Counted from the stretch's first letter, positions 1 to 9,242 are shown. The stretch is DNA of 44,350 bases from Bacteroidetes bacterium OLB10 (GCA_001567275.1 LNBX01000043.1:1-44350), one strand, 5' to 3'. The notes: generated from the letters alone by a model not told the origin. Numbers and translations are program-made.

Positions 1-2
1 AA

Positions 3-389
3 CTGGAACCTCAGTTTGAGAAATACCGGATACACATAAACCCGCTTCATATTCACGATGCTCTTTATTATGCCGACATGTATATAGGTGATAGTCAGAC
101 AATGGCTGCCGAAGCTGCTGTGCTCGGAACTCCTTCTGTCAGGTTCAATGATTTTGTGGGACAAATCAGTTATTTGAATGAGTTGGAAGATGAGTTTGGG
201 CTTACTTTTGGATTCAAAACAAGCCAGAGTGTAGAAATGTACAATAAAGTAAATCAGTTAATTAGCACAATTGATTTAAAGTCTGAGTGGAATACCAAAA
301 GGAAGGCTATGCTTAACAAATGTGTTGACTTGAATATGTTTATGGTCAATTTATTCACAGGCATGATTGAGAGTAAGAAGGAAGTGTGA
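3..389 (+). CDS. DUF354-type glycosyltransferase, 3' part only
   Basis: The reading frame is open from the left edge, so only the C-terminal ~128 residues are visible; the first in-frame ATG (position 78) is internal, not a start. The segment contains the motif GDSQTMAAEAAVLGTPS, with an acidic residue and a conserved E-A-A-L/V-G-TP stretch. This is typical of the nucleotide-sugar side of GT-B glycosyltransferases of the DUF354 group found in Bacteroidota and archaeal polysaccharide loci. By family it would transfer a sugar or recycle UDP-GlcNAc-like donors in the cytoplasm for capsule or exopolysaccharide synthesis. The neighbouring sugar transferase, Wzi-like protein, deacetylase and acetyltransferase support that setting. 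The DUF354 name is from memory of the motif, not from a search. Confidence 0.7.
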   Translation: MEPQFEKYRIHINPLHIHDALYYADMYIGDSQTMAAEAAVLGTPSVRFNDFVGQISYLNELEDEFGLTFGFKTSQSVEMYNKVNQLISTIDLKSEWNTKRKAMLNKCVDLNMFMVNLFTGMIESKKEV

Positions 390-508
390 TTTGCTCAAAA
401 AGTGTATAAATTATGTATTAATTACTTGAATTGTATCAAATTCATTATTACTTTAGCAAACCGAATTCTTAAAAACATTTTTCTTAATACACTTTTCATT
501 AACTTGCT

Positions 509-1634
509 TTGATTTTCAAGGGTGAAAATACAGAAACCGGCATTCTGAACTTAGATGATCTGGTTGACCACGAAGAAGCAGTTGAAGCTTTAAAAGCTAA
601 AACTGAAAGTCGTAATGAAAGGTTTGTGTCCAATCTGATAGAAAAGTATGTAGATACAGGACGCAGCGAAAGCATAACTTTTTCAGCTAACAGTAGCAAC
701 ACCGCTGACGAAGTTTTACAACTTGAGGACAATACTTATACTTCTATCATTCACTTCAGGAGAATAAATACTTTTCCTTATATCAATAAATTTTTTGAAG
801 CTGTAAACTCCAAACTTCCTATAGGAGGAATTTTTGTTACCAAGGTTGAAACAAACGATTTGCGAAAAATTCGTTTGATGGAAAAATATCCGCCTGTTGT
901 CAACAAACTTTATTACACTTCCGACTTTTTCCTGAAACGTGTATTTCCTAAATTACCTGTAACGCAACAATTGTATTATTATTTCACAAAGGGACGAAAC
1001 CGGGTATTGTCCAAGACAGAAGTGTTGGGGAGATTGTATTCTTGCGGATTTAAAATACTAGAAGAGCGTTATATCAGCAATCGTTTATATATTGTAGCAG
1101 AAAAAGTTTCGCGAACCTGCTTTTGATGACGATCCAAGTTATGGCATTGTTTACCCAATGCGTAGAGTAGGTAAGGGTGGAAAAATCATCAACGTTTATA
1201 AGTTCAGAACCATGTATGCTTATTCCGAATATCTGCAGGAATATATTTATGAAAAGAACAGTTTGGATACTGGAGGTAAATTTAAAGACGATTTCAGAGT
1301 CAGCAGGGTTGGAAAGTTACTGAGAAGATACTGGATTGATGAGTTGCCAATGATAGTTAATGTACTCAAGGGTGATTTAAAAATTGTTGGTGTACGTCCT
1401 CTTAGCAGACATTATCTGAGCCTTTATACGCCCGAACTGCAAAATCTCCGTAAGAAATTTAAACCCGGACTTATCCCGCCCTATTATGTTGACCTTCCTG
1501 AAACAATGGAAGAAATTATGGACTCGGAAATGCGTTACTTAAAGGCTTATGAAAAACATCCATTCCTGACAGATGTGAAATACTTTTTTCTGGTAGGTTA
1601 TACCATTTTATTCAAAAAAGCCCGCAGTAAATAA
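509..1634 (+). pseudogene. sugar transferase with N-terminal methyltransferase-like domain, frameshifted
   Basis: Two open frames (509-1126 and from about 1110 to 1634) read as one protein if a single T is removed from the TTT at 1107-1109. The junction then reads EKVREPAFDDDPSYG instead of stopping at 1126, and the span is 1126 nt, exactly one more than a multiple of three. The N-terminal ~200 residues resemble a degenerate class I methyltransferase fold (PIGGIFVTKVET). The C-terminal half has the bacterial sugar-transferase signatures KFRTM, RRYWIDELPMIVNVLKGDLK and VGVRPLS. This family (PF02397) moves a phosphosugar to a lipid carrier as the priming step of polysaccharide assembly, though the usual N-terminal membrane helices are absent here. 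The start is a TTG at 509, because a stop lies at 500-502 and no ATG is in frame. The frameshift may be a sequence error. Confidence 0.75.
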
Positions 1635-1658
1635 CACTGCATACTTATTCAATTTGCT

Positions 1659-1666
1659 TAAGTTTG
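1659..1666 (+). promoter_or_regulatory. Bacteroidota -7 box upstream of the Wzi-like gene
   Basis: TAAGTTTG matches the Bacteroidota sigma-A -7 consensus TAnnTTTG and lies 20 nt before the ATG at 1686, in the 51-nt gap after the sugar transferase. The -33 element is not convincing. Confidence 0.45.
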
Positions 1667-1685
1667 CCCTCACTATTTCAGATAT

Positions 1686-3320
1686 ATGAAAAAGATATCG
1701 CTATCATTTATTATTCTTTTTTTATCGTTGGCAGCGTATGCACAGTATGTCCCTGTTACGGTATTCAACAACGGCATATATGACTTTCTTGACGATATGG
1801 CTAATCTGCATTATATTCAGCTGAATGATGCCGTTAAGCCTTATTCAAGAATGTTTATTGCACAGGCACTGACACAGATTGATGAGCAAAAAGATAAACT
1901 AACTTCCTCGCAACAGAAGGAACTTGAATTTTATCTTAAAGATTACAACAAAGAATTATTGCCTGCTAAAACCTATAAAAAACGACTCGACCTGTTTTAT
2001 TACAAAGATTCAACCATCAACATAACAGTAAATCCTGTAGGAGGATTTAGTTATTTTATGAATGATAATGACAAGATGTACAGGCAATATGCAGGTGCCG
2101 AATTCTGGGCTTATCTCGGAAAACATCTGACTGTTTTTGGCAGCTATCGCGACCTTACTGACAGTCGTGTGGTTGCTGATTACATGTATCGCAATGATGA
2201 ACCCGGTTATAATTATAAATACCTGGGTTCAGTTGGTTCTCCAAAAAGAGGTGGCAGTTTTGATGAAACCCGTGGAGGTATTGTTTATGGATGGAAATGG
2301 GGATCGTTTGGTATAATCAAAGATAACTTTACATGGGGAAGTAATTATCATGGATCTAATATCATCTCCACAAAAGCTCCGTCTTTTGCCCGTATCGAAT
2401 TAAAACTGAATCCTGTAAAATGGCTCGACTTTACTTATTTTCACGGATGGCTTTACTCTGAAATTAAAGATGATTCTGCAGCTTATTATTCAGGGAATCC
2501 ACCCAATCACCGTGAAGTTTATTTCTCGAAATATTTTGCAGCAAATTTTTTTACAGTCAGGCCTTTTAAGTATTTGAATTTCTCATTCGGAAATTCCATT
2601 GTTTACAGTGATCAGTTGGAGGTTGCAATGTTTATTCCGTTTATGTTTTTCAAATCATTAGACCATAGCAAAACAGGGCAGGGTAGCAACTATTCAGGTC
2701 AAAACTCTCAGTTGTTTTTTAATATCAGCTCACGAAATATAAAATACGTACATCTGTATGCAGGTTTGTTTCTGGACGAAATAGCAATGGGCAGAGCTTT
2801 CGATAAAGATGAGCAATCCAATTTCTTAAGCTTAAAAGCAGGAACAGGAATTACATTGCCTTTTTATACCAATGCAACTCTGATTGCAGAGTACACACGC
2901 ACCAATCCTGTTACCTATCGCCATTTTGTAAATACAACAACTTATGAATCCAACCGTTTTACAATGGGACACTATCTGAGAGATAACTCGCAGGAAATTT
3001 ATTTGGGAATGAGATGCAGGCCGATTAAAAGTTTAAACATAACTGCAGGAATTACTCATGGCGATGTTGGGCCAGAGTATCCATATACAGGAAAAGACAA
3101 ATCAGGCTTAGGTTTGCCGTTTCTCGAAACAAAGGAATATCAGTTTACCAATCTGGATGTGAAAGTAAGTTATGAAATACTCAATGATTTGTTTATCACA
3201 GCAGGTTGCAAGCTAAGCGATAATAAAGGAACAATGGCCTCAACTTATACTGCTCCTTTTTATTACGGAAAGAATGGTAAGACATCAACTTTATTTGCAG
3301 GATTTAATATTGGTTTTTAA
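1686..3320 (+). CDS. Wzi-like capsule assembly outer-membrane protein
   Basis: A 544-residue protein with a clear signal peptide (positively charged start, hydrophobic core, cut near AYAQ). It has an N-terminal helical region (about 30-100) with the pattern YDFLDDMANLHYIQ, followed by a long stretch of alternating aromatic/polar residues typical of a transmembrane beta-barrel, ending in GFNIGF with a terminal Phe. This architecture matches the capsule-assembly protein Wzi family of Bacteroidota, which sits in the outer membrane and helps attach or organise capsular polysaccharide. It follows a polysaccharide sugar-transferase gene, which supports that role. The next gene starts 8 nt downstream, so the two are probably cotranscribed. 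Wzi membership is inferred from overall pattern, not from a search. Confidence 0.7.
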   Translation: MKKISLSFIILFLSLAAYAQYVPVTVFNNGIYDFLDDMANLHYIQLNDAVKPYSRMFIAQALTQIDEQKDKLTSSQQKELEFYLKDYNKELLPAKTYKKRLDLFYYKDSTINITVNPVGGFSYFMNDNDKMYRQYAGAEFWAYLGKHLTVFGSYRDLTDSRVVADYMYRNDEPGYNYKYLGSVGSPKRGGSFDETRGGIVYGWKWGSFGIIKDNFTWGSNYHGSNIISTKAPSFARIELKLNPVKWLDFTYFHGWLYSEIKDDSAAYYSGNPPNHREVYFSKYFAANFFTVRPFKYLNFSFGNSIVYSDQLEVAMFIPFMFFKSLDHSKTGQGSNYSGQNSQLFFNISSRNIKYVHLYAGLFLDEIAMGRAFDKDEQSNFLSLKAGTGITLPFYTNATLIAEYTRTNPVTYRHFVNTTTYESNRFTMGHYLRDNSQEIYLGMRCRPIKSLNITAGITHGDVGPEYPYTGKDKSGLGLPFLETKEYQFTNLDVKVSYEILNDLFITAGCKLSDNKGTMASTYTAPFYYGKNGKTSTLFAGFNIGF

Positions 3321-3328
3321 TTATACTT

Positions 3329-3856
3329 ATGAATTTTGATAATTTCACATCTGCCCTGGTAATTATTGCTCCTACGCTTATAGTTGCCGGAGGCATGTAT
3401 CTGCTGATTAAAAATTTACTTGAGCGCGATTATAGATTAAAATTATTAGAATCGCGAAGACTGTTGCAGAAAGAAATGCTTCCACTAAAACTGCAGGCTA
3501 TTGAACGTATGGTGGTATTTCTTGAACGTTTGCGACCGGAAAGTATGGTTTTCCGAATTTTGCAACCTGGAATGCAGGTTCGCGATTTGCAGCTTGATTT
3601 GTTAGCAACCATACGATCGGAATATGAGCATAATTTAAGCCAGCAGGTTTATCTCACTCCGCAAAGCTGGGTTGCAGTTCGTCAGGCAAAAGATGAGATG
3701 ATTGCACTGATAAATGTTTCAGCCGATTCTGTTCAAACTGATGCCAAAGCAATGGAACTAAGCCAGAAAATTTTTCAGAATGCAGGTTCTCAGGTAGCAT
3801 CCATTGACAAAGCTATTGCTTCCTTGCGCGGTGAAGTAGCTCAGATATTAGTTTAG
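3329..3856 (+). CDS. conserved single-pass membrane protein of unknown function
   Basis: A 175-residue protein with one N-terminal membrane helix (about residues 8-28, ALVIIAPTLIVAGGMYLLI) and then a highly charged, mostly helical region (30-175) rich in Leu, Arg, Glu and Gln, so probably a membrane-anchored helical bundle or coiled coil in the cytoplasm. It starts 8 nt after the Wzi-like gene and is likely in the same transcript. I think this is a family widespread in Bacteroidota (called DUF7935 in some annotations, from memory), but no function is known to me. No catalytic motif is visible. Confidence 0.65.
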   Translation: MNFDNFTSALVIIAPTLIVAGGMYLLIKNLLERDYRLKLLESRRLLQKEMLPLKLQAIERMVVFLERLRPESMVFRILQPGMQVRDLQLDLLATIRSEYEHNLSQQVYLTPQSWVAVRQAKDEMIALINVSADSVQTDAKAMELSQKIFQNAGSQVASIDKAIASLRGEVAQILV

Positions 3857-3935
3857 CTCATTCACTGCAGAGAACTTGTTTCAACAGATGCGTTTTGTCA
3901 TCACGTTTCTGTAATTTAGCTCACCTCATAAAACC

Positions 3936-4925
3936 ATGTTCAGGAAAATAATTTTTAAGGTTGCAGCAGAAGTACAATTAGGTAAAATTCTCGAACGCAT
4001 TGGCAAACCCAAACACAGAGTAACAGTACTATGCTTTCACCGCATTTCGTCTGAGTTTGATAGTTTCTGGCAACCTGTATATCCTGAATCGTTCAGGCAA
4101 CTGCTCGAAAAGCTTGTTAAAGATTATCAGTTTACCACATTCGAAAACGCAAATAAGGCAATTAAAAATTCTGATAAACCGCTAATTATTCTAAGTTTTG
4201 ATGACGGATATAAGGACTTTATTGACGAAGCATTGCCAATATTGAAGTATTTTGATTTGCCTTCAAATCATAACATTGTTACCGATTGTGCTGATGGTAA
4301 CAGAATCATCTGGACTCAAAAGCTGAATTTTTTATTTAACAAACTCAAGTACAGCGGTAGTTTTACTCATGAGATTAGATTAAATGATCAAATTTGTATC
4401 AGAGTTAAACAGCCTTTTAATGACTGGCTTTTACTCAACAATCAAATTCTCTTCAGGCTATTTGAATTGAGTATGGATGAAAGAAACAATTGTATTAATA
4501 ATTTTGAATCATACTTTACCAAAGAAAAATTGGTATATCCTTACCGGATGATGAACTGGGATGACATTAATCAACTTTGTAACCATCAGGTGGAGATTGG
4601 TTCGCATACCATAACGCACGATACTTTGCCATCAATAAAATCAGAAGACCGGTTGAATAATGAAATATTAAAATCAAAACAAATTGTTGAAGAGAAAACA
4701 GGTAAGGCATGTAAAGTATTTTCGCTGCCTAATGGTCAGACTACAAAAGCCATCAATGATAAAATCAGAAATGCAGGATATGATTTTATTCTTGATTTGA
4801 GAGCAGGAGGCAACAATACTTTCAGTCAGGGAATGCCTGTGGTTGTAAACAGATTAAATATGAATCCGGAACCTGTATCAATGATGCAGTTAAGGATGGC
4901 ATTATACAACAAAGGAATCAATTAG
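3936..4925 (+). CDS. polysaccharide deacetylase family protein (NodB homology)
   Basis: A 329-residue protein with the two NodB hallmarks: SFDDGYKDF (87-95; D89 as likely base and D90 as metal ligand) and GSHTITHDTL (222-231; H224 and H228 as the other metal ligands). By family it is a carbohydrate esterase 4 enzyme that removes N-acetyl groups from a polysaccharide or its precursors. There is no obvious signal peptide, which fits the cytoplasmic or membrane-associated members found in Bacteroidota capsule/EPS loci. It is followed after 2 nt by a GNAT acetyltransferase gene, so the pair is almost certainly cotranscribed and may act on the same surface glycan. Confidence 0.85.
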   Translation: MFRKIIFKVAAEVQLGKILERIGKPKHRVTVLCFHRISSEFDSFWQPVYPESFRQLLEKLVKDYQFTTFENANKAIKNSDKPLIILSFDDGYKDFIDEALPILKYFDLPSNHNIVTDCADGNRIIWTQKLNFLFNKLKYSGSFTHEIRLNDQICIRVKQPFNDWLLLNNQILFRLFELSMDERNNCINNFESYFTKEKLVYPYRMMNWDDINQLCNHQVEIGSHTITHDTLPSIKSEDRLNNEILKSKQIVEEKTGKACKVFSLPNGQTTKAINDKIRNAGYDFILDLRAGGNNTFSQGMPVVVNRLNMNPEPVSMMQLRMALYNKGIN

Positions 4926-4927
4926 CA

Positions 4928-5857
4928 ATGTCGGAAATTACCATCAGGCGTGTAACGAAAGATGATTTTCATCAACTTCCTTCCTTGATGAAACATTGTT
5001 TCAACATGGAAGTGAATGAGGATTATTTCAGATGGAAGTTTCTTGAAAATCCTTCAGGTGAATTTGTTGGTTTTGGTGCTTTTAAAGATAACGTACTGGT
5101 AGCCTTTAACGGAATATTTCCTGAAATGTATCATATAAATGGCAAAGAGCAAACAATATTTCAACTGGGCGATGTAATGACTCATGCATCAGTCAGACGT
5201 ATGGGAATGTTTGAGAAACTGGCTACAGCTTGTTATAACCACATCAGAGAAAATCATCAGCTCATAGTTATTGGCTTTGGTGGTGAAATTTCTACTTACG
5301 GTCTTCTTAAAATGGGGTGGAGGAAAGTTAAAATGTTCAACTACTATTTTAAGCATCGCATTCATTGCCGGTGGTCTGCTATATTGAACCAACCTGACAA
5401 AAATTATATTGTCAGACCTGCAGATGATTTACAAGAGGTTGTTCAATTGCATCACCGTTTCACTTACAGAAATGAATCTATACACCAGGTTTTTTCTAAA
5501 GAATATTTGTCGTGGAAGATTTCTAATCCAAGACGCAAGTATCACACATTGGTGTGTTATAATAACAGTAATGCAGTTGGTTATATAATTTATTATCTTG
5601 AAGATGATAAAGTTTTTATTTTTGATTTTGTTGTATCCAATCAAAAAGTTTCAAAAGCATTATTAAAAAGGACTTATGAATTTTGTTTTGAAAACAATTG
5701 TTCAGGAGTAATATCTGTTGCTTCAGGCGACAGTTTACTTGCCGGAAGGTTAAGAAAGGCAGGGTTTCCTCATAATCCATTCTCCAAAGGCCCTTTGCAT
5801 GTAAGAATTCCATTTATGGTATTGGTTGATAATAAAGAAGATACGCATTTTTTTTAA
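4928..5857 (+). CDS. GNAT family N-acetyltransferase
   Basis: A 309-residue protein starting with the GNAT pattern ITIRRVTKDDFHQLPSLM. A DVMTHASVRRMGMFEKLA segment (about residues 80-97) corresponds to the acetyl-CoA pyrophosphate loop (R/Q-x-x-G-x-G/A), here in the looser form RRMGMF. A second half (about 150-309) looks like another degenerate GNAT repeat, as in the longer two-domain members. It would use acetyl-CoA to acylate an amine, and its position 2 nt behind a polysaccharide deacetylase suggests a sugar or surface-glycan substrate, though this is inference. The gene ends in a run of T residues (TTTTTTTTAAG) and is followed by about 180 nt without a gene. Confidence 0.75.
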   Translation: MSEITIRRVTKDDFHQLPSLMKHCFNMEVNEDYFRWKFLENPSGEFVGFGAFKDNVLVAFNGIFPEMYHINGKEQTIFQLGDVMTHASVRRMGMFEKLATACYNHIRENHQLIVIGFGGEISTYGLLKMGWRKVKMFNYYFKHRIHCRWSAILNQPDKNYIVRPADDLQEVVQLHHRFTYRNESIHQVFSKEYLSWKISNPRRKYHTLVCYNNSNAVGYIIYYLEDDKVFIFDFVVSNQKVSKALLKRTYEFCFENNCSGVISVASGDSLLAGRLRKAGFPHNPFSKGPLHVRIPFMVLVDNKEDTHFF

Positions 5858-6036
5858 GCCCGAAAACTGGTTGATTGAGTCCAGTGGACATGACTCCTTA
5901 TAGTGAACTATCGCTAAATTATCTCGGTTACACCCAATAAAGGCCATACTATTAAAAATGACAATTTCTTCATAATGGTATATTGGGAAATCTGATACTT
6001 TTACATTCTAAATTTTAAAATCAAATATTGTATACA

Positions 6037-7905
6037 ATGAAAAGAATCTCTACTCTATTAATATCAGCATTGCTGATATCCCAACTGAGTCAGGCGCAAT
6101 CACCGCGCATGGTACTCGTTGAAGAATTTACAGGTGAAACATGCGGTCCCTGTGCATCACAAAATCCGGCATTTAATGCTATACTTAATGCAAGTTCCAG
6201 TGCAATTTCATTAAAGTATCAGAACAACATTCCATCAACCGGACCAAACTTCTATACTTACAATACAACTGATGTTGGAAACAGAACATCTTTTTATGCA
6301 AACAATTACTCTCCACACGTATTTATGGATGGTAACGTTTGGGATGATGTTGCCGGATATTTTACCAGCACCATTTTAAATAACCGTGCTGTTGTAACTT
6401 CTCCTTTTACTATTACAGTTACTCACTCATTTTCTACAGATCATACCATTATTTATACACATTCTGTAATTCGTGCAACACAGGCTTATACAGGTACAAA
6501 CTTGAAAGCAAGAGTGGCTGTAAAAGAGCACGAGATTTTCGGTTATACCTCTCCTAATGGTGAATCTCACTATGAAGGCGTAATGCGTAAAATGCTTCCT
6601 GATGGTAATGGAACTGCTTTGCCTTCAACCTGGAATGTAGGTGATTCTGTGGTATTGGATTTACAGTGGACAATTGTTGATAATCCAAATGTGTTTATTC
6701 CTTACTGGCCACAGTTGGAAGCAGTTGCATTTGTACAGGAAGATGCAACCAAAGAAGTGCTTCAGGCCGGAGCAAGTCAGGTTGCTGCACAGGTGCCATT
6801 TGGAGCTATAACAGGATTGTCATCTGCTCTTACTTGCAGTAATCCTTTTACACCAAATGTTACTTTGAAAAATTATGGAGGCATTCCTCTTACTTCAGCT
6901 TTAATTGAATATGGTATTGAAGGACAAACTATGCAACAGTACAGTTGGAGTGGTTCTTTGGCTGCAGGCGCAAGCGCTCCTCTTACACTAAGCAATTTAA
7001 CTATTCCATCAGGCGGAGGTCAGAATTTTGTAGCAAAACTTATTGAAGTGAACGGTAATCCTGATTATTATAATCGTAATCTCAATTTCAAAAAAGCTGT
7101 ATCAATTGCCGGCACACCCGCTCAGTCTTTGAGTCAAGGATTTACCTCATCAACTTTCCCTCCTGCAGATTGGATGCTTAACAACATTGGAGCTGCATCT
7201 ACCTGGATAAGAAGTTCAGTTGGTGGATTTGGTCAAACTCCCGGTGGTTCTGCTAAAATTCCTTTTTACACTCTCTCCTCAGGTACCGGTGAATTGATTC
7301 CAACAATTCCGGTTGATTTATCAGCAGCTACAAACCCTTACCTCACATTTAATGTAGCATATTGTCAGTATTCAAATGAACTCGACAGACTTCAGGTATT
7401 GGTGTCAACTGATTGTGGTGCTACCTGGTCGTCTGTTTACAACAAAGCAGGTGCAGCTCTTGCAACCAAAGCTGCTCAGACAAGCCAATTCACTCCAACT
7501 GCTACTCAATGGCGTTCTGATACTGTTTCTTTAGCAAATTTTGCAGGTCAGTCATCTGTTATGATTGACTTTAAAGCTACTTCTGATTATGGTAACAACC
7601 TGTATCTGGATGATATTAATTTATCAGGAGTAACTGCAGTTCATAATCTTGAAGGCGTAACTTCATTCAATGTTTATCCTAATCCTGCAAGCAATTTTGT
7701 AAACGTATCTGCAACATTTGAAAAAACAATGCCTGTAGCAATTGAACTGACAGACATTTCAGGCCGTGTTGCTTATTCAGTTAATTTAGGTGTGGTTTCA
7801 TCATTGAATCAGACAATAGATGTGAAAAATCTGGCAGCAGGAATTTACACCCTTGCTGTGCGTTCAGGTAATTCTGTTAATTATCAGAAAATTTCCATTC
7901 AATAA
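6037..7905 (+). CDS. T9SS cargo protein with N-terminal Omp28-type CxxC domain
   Basis: A 622-residue secreted protein. The ATG at 6037 gives a clean signal peptide (MKRISTLLISALLISQLSQAQ); an in-frame TTG 9 nt upstream is less likely. Residues about 25-240 form an Omp28-like thioredoxin-fold domain with VEEFTGETCGPCASQNPAF (C36 and C39 as CxxC). Middle regions look like beta-sandwich/adhesin-type domains (about 245-340 and 355-535, the latter resembling a MAM/jelly-roll domain). The last ~80 residues are a type A T9SS sorting domain (FNVYPNPASNFVNV through GIYTLAVRSG to KISIQ). Such proteins are exported by Sec, translocated by the T9SS and anchored on or released from the cell surface. It is the first gene of a five-gene envelope cluster. 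Confidence 0.85.
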   Translation: MKRISTLLISALLISQLSQAQSPRMVLVEEFTGETCGPCASQNPAFNAILNASSSAISLKYQNNIPSTGPNFYTYNTTDVGNRTSFYANNYSPHVFMDGNVWDDVAGYFTSTILNNRAVVTSPFTITVTHSFSTDHTIIYTHSVIRATQAYTGTNLKARVAVKEHEIFGYTSPNGESHYEGVMRKMLPDGNGTALPSTWNVGDSVVLDLQWTIVDNPNVFIPYWPQLEAVAFVQEDATKEVLQAGASQVAAQVPFGAITGLSSALTCSNPFTPNVTLKNYGGIPLTSALIEYGIEGQTMQQYSWSGSLAAGASAPLTLSNLTIPSGGGQNFVAKLIEVNGNPDYYNRNLNFKKAVSIAGTPAQSLSQGFTSSTFPPADWMLNNIGAASTWIRSSVGGFGQTPGGSAKIPFYTLSSGTGELIPTIPVDLSAATNPYLTFNVAYCQYSNELDRLQVLVSTDCGATWSSVYNKAGAALATKAAQTSQFTPTATQWRSDTVSLANFAGQSSVMIDFKATSDYGNNLYLDDINLSGVTAVHNLEGVTSFNVYPNPASNFVNVSATFEKTMPVAIELTDISGRVAYSVNLGVVSSLNQTIDVKNLAAGIYTLAVRSGNSVNYQKISIQ

Positions 7906-7913
7906 TTAAAATT

Positions 7914-7948
7914 GTTCAACGTAGCGGATTCAATCCGCTACGTTGAAC
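7914..7948 (+). terminator. perfect 16-bp hairpin between two T9SS cargo genes
   Basis: Positions 7914-7929 and 7933-7948 are perfect reverse complements separated by a 3-nt loop (TCA). The hairpin starts 8 nt after the upstream stop codon and ends 18 nt before the next ATG. It is not followed by a T-run on the + strand, so it is not a textbook intrinsic terminator. It may act as an mRNA-processing or stabilising element, a weak terminator, or a small mobile palindrome. Confidence 0.5.
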
Positions 7949-7966
7949 TAATTAAATAAATAAAAA

Positions 7967-8668
7967 ATGAAAAAACTTTTTACCGCAGTTTTAGTTTGTG
8001 CCGGATCGCTGTTTGCAAACGGACAAAATTTAATTTACAACAACCTGACATCCGATGTAGTCGGATCTATTGAAGATAGTGTTATTCAGGCTACCGTATT
8101 GGTTGTAAATTCAGGCTCTAATCCTATTGATGCATCATTGAAAGCATACAATACGAACTTGTATCCTCTTGCAGAGCACAGTTTCTGCTGGGGAATTTTA
8201 TGTAACGGAGTAGGTACCATGGTGTCACCTGTTACATCAACCATCAACCCTGGTGCTTCTGATAATACTTTCAGAGGTGATTATTTTGGGCATGGTTATG
8301 TCGGTTCAAGTACCATCTCTTACACAGTTTTTGATAACAATAATCCAACTGACTCAGTTCAGTTTGCGGTGAATTATCATATAACTCCCGTTGGCATCAG
8401 TCAGTTGGAACAAAATAACTCCATGAGTAAACTGTATCCAAACCCTGCAAAAGGTTTAACTGCATTAAACTATCAGTTGAAAAAAGGAACTAAGGTAGAA
8501 ATCAAAATAGTGAATATGCTGGGAAAAACAATTAACTCAATTCCTGTTAGCAGTTCTAATGGTAATATTGTATTATCTACAGCAGATTATCCCAATGGTG
8601 TTTATATGGTAGCATTGACTGTTGGCGGTAAAAATATAGCTGTGCAGAAGTTAGTCGTTAACCGGTAA
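7967..8668 (+). CDS. secreted protein with T9SS type A sorting domain
   Basis: A 233-residue protein with a signal peptide (MKKLFTAVLVCAGSLFANGQ). A beta-rich middle (about 25-145) contains two nearby cysteines (FCWGILCNGVGT, the C-W-G-x-x-C spacing seen in Bacteroidota surface proteins). The C-terminal ~80 residues match a type A T9SS sorting signal (KLYPNPAKG, then GVYMVALTVGG and QKLVVN). It should be exported by Sec, passed through the T9SS and displayed or secreted. No enzymatic motif is visible. It lies 61 nt behind a larger T9SS cargo gene and 28 nt before a TlpA-like gene, which suggests cotranscription and a shared function. Confidence 0.8.
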   Translation: MKKLFTAVLVCAGSLFANGQNLIYNNLTSDVVGSIEDSVIQATVLVVNSGSNPIDASLKAYNTNLYPLAEHSFCWGILCNGVGTMVSPVTSTINPGASDNTFRGDYFGHGYVGSSTISYTVFDNNNPTDSVQFAVNYHITPVGISQLEQNNSMSKLYPNPAKGLTALNYQLKKGTKVEIKIVNMLGKTINSIPVSSSNGNIVLSTADYPNGVYMVALTVGGKNIAVQKLVVNR

Positions 8669-8696
8669 TTCAGAATTAGAAATAAATTTAAATTGA

Positions 8697-9209
8697 ATGA
8701 TTAAAAAAACCATTTTTTTTCTGGCATTAGTAAGCGCATCTGTATCACAGGCGCAGGTATTTCAACCAAGACCCATTCCTGTTGTGGATGTAAAAGATAT
8801 GGATGGTAAGACAGTAAGTACATCCACTTTCAATAATAATGGTAAACCAATGGTTCTCGATTTTTGGGCTACCTGGTGCAAACCATGTATTAATGAACTC
8901 ACTGCTATCAATGACCTTTATAGCGACTGGCAAAAGGAAACAGGCGTAAAAATTATTGCCATCAGCGTGGATGATGCACGTACCATGAGCAATGTAAAAC
9001 CGTTTGTTAATGGCAAAGACTGGGACTACGAAGTATATGTAGATCCAAATGGTGATATGAAAAGAGCATTGAACATTGGTGCAGTTCCTTACGTCTTTTT
9101 AGTGAATGGCAAAGGCGAAATTGTTTCAGTGCATACCGGTTATGCACCCGGAGATGAAAATAAGCTTTACGAGGAAATTAAAAAACTTACAACTGAAAAA
9201 GTAAATTAA
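8697..9209 (+). CDS. TlpA/ResA-like periplasmic thiol-disulfide oxidoreductase
   Basis: A 170-residue protein with a signal peptide (MIKKTIFFLALVSASVSQAQ) and one thioredoxin-fold domain containing the active site FWATWCKPCINEL (WCxPC). The cis-Pro segment is GAVPYVFLVN, followed by GKGEIVSVHTGY. This is the AhpC/TSA-Redoxin (TlpA) class, which reduces or isomerises disulfides of exported proteins in the periplasm. Its place among two Omp28-type CxxC proteins and a Cys-containing T9SS cargo suggests that these are its partners, which is inference. Short gaps on both sides (28 and 33 nt) point to one operon. Confidence 0.85.
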   Translation: MIKKTIFFLALVSASVSQAQVFQPRPIPVVDVKDMDGKTVSTSTFNNNGKPMVLDFWATWCKPCINELTAINDLYSDWQKETGVKIIAISVDDARTMSNVKPFVNGKDWDYEVYVDPNGDMKRALNIGAVPYVFLVNGKGEIVSVHTGYAPGDENKLYEEIKKLTTEKVN

Positions 9210-9242
9210 CAAAATACTAATCGAGCAACAATTTAATTTTTG

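Noticed and set aside
5883..5902. Short inverted repeat GAGTC...GACTC in the gap before the first T9SS cargo gene
   Set aside because: Only five paired bases at the ends and no T-run or consensus promoter nearby; it is within what chance would give.
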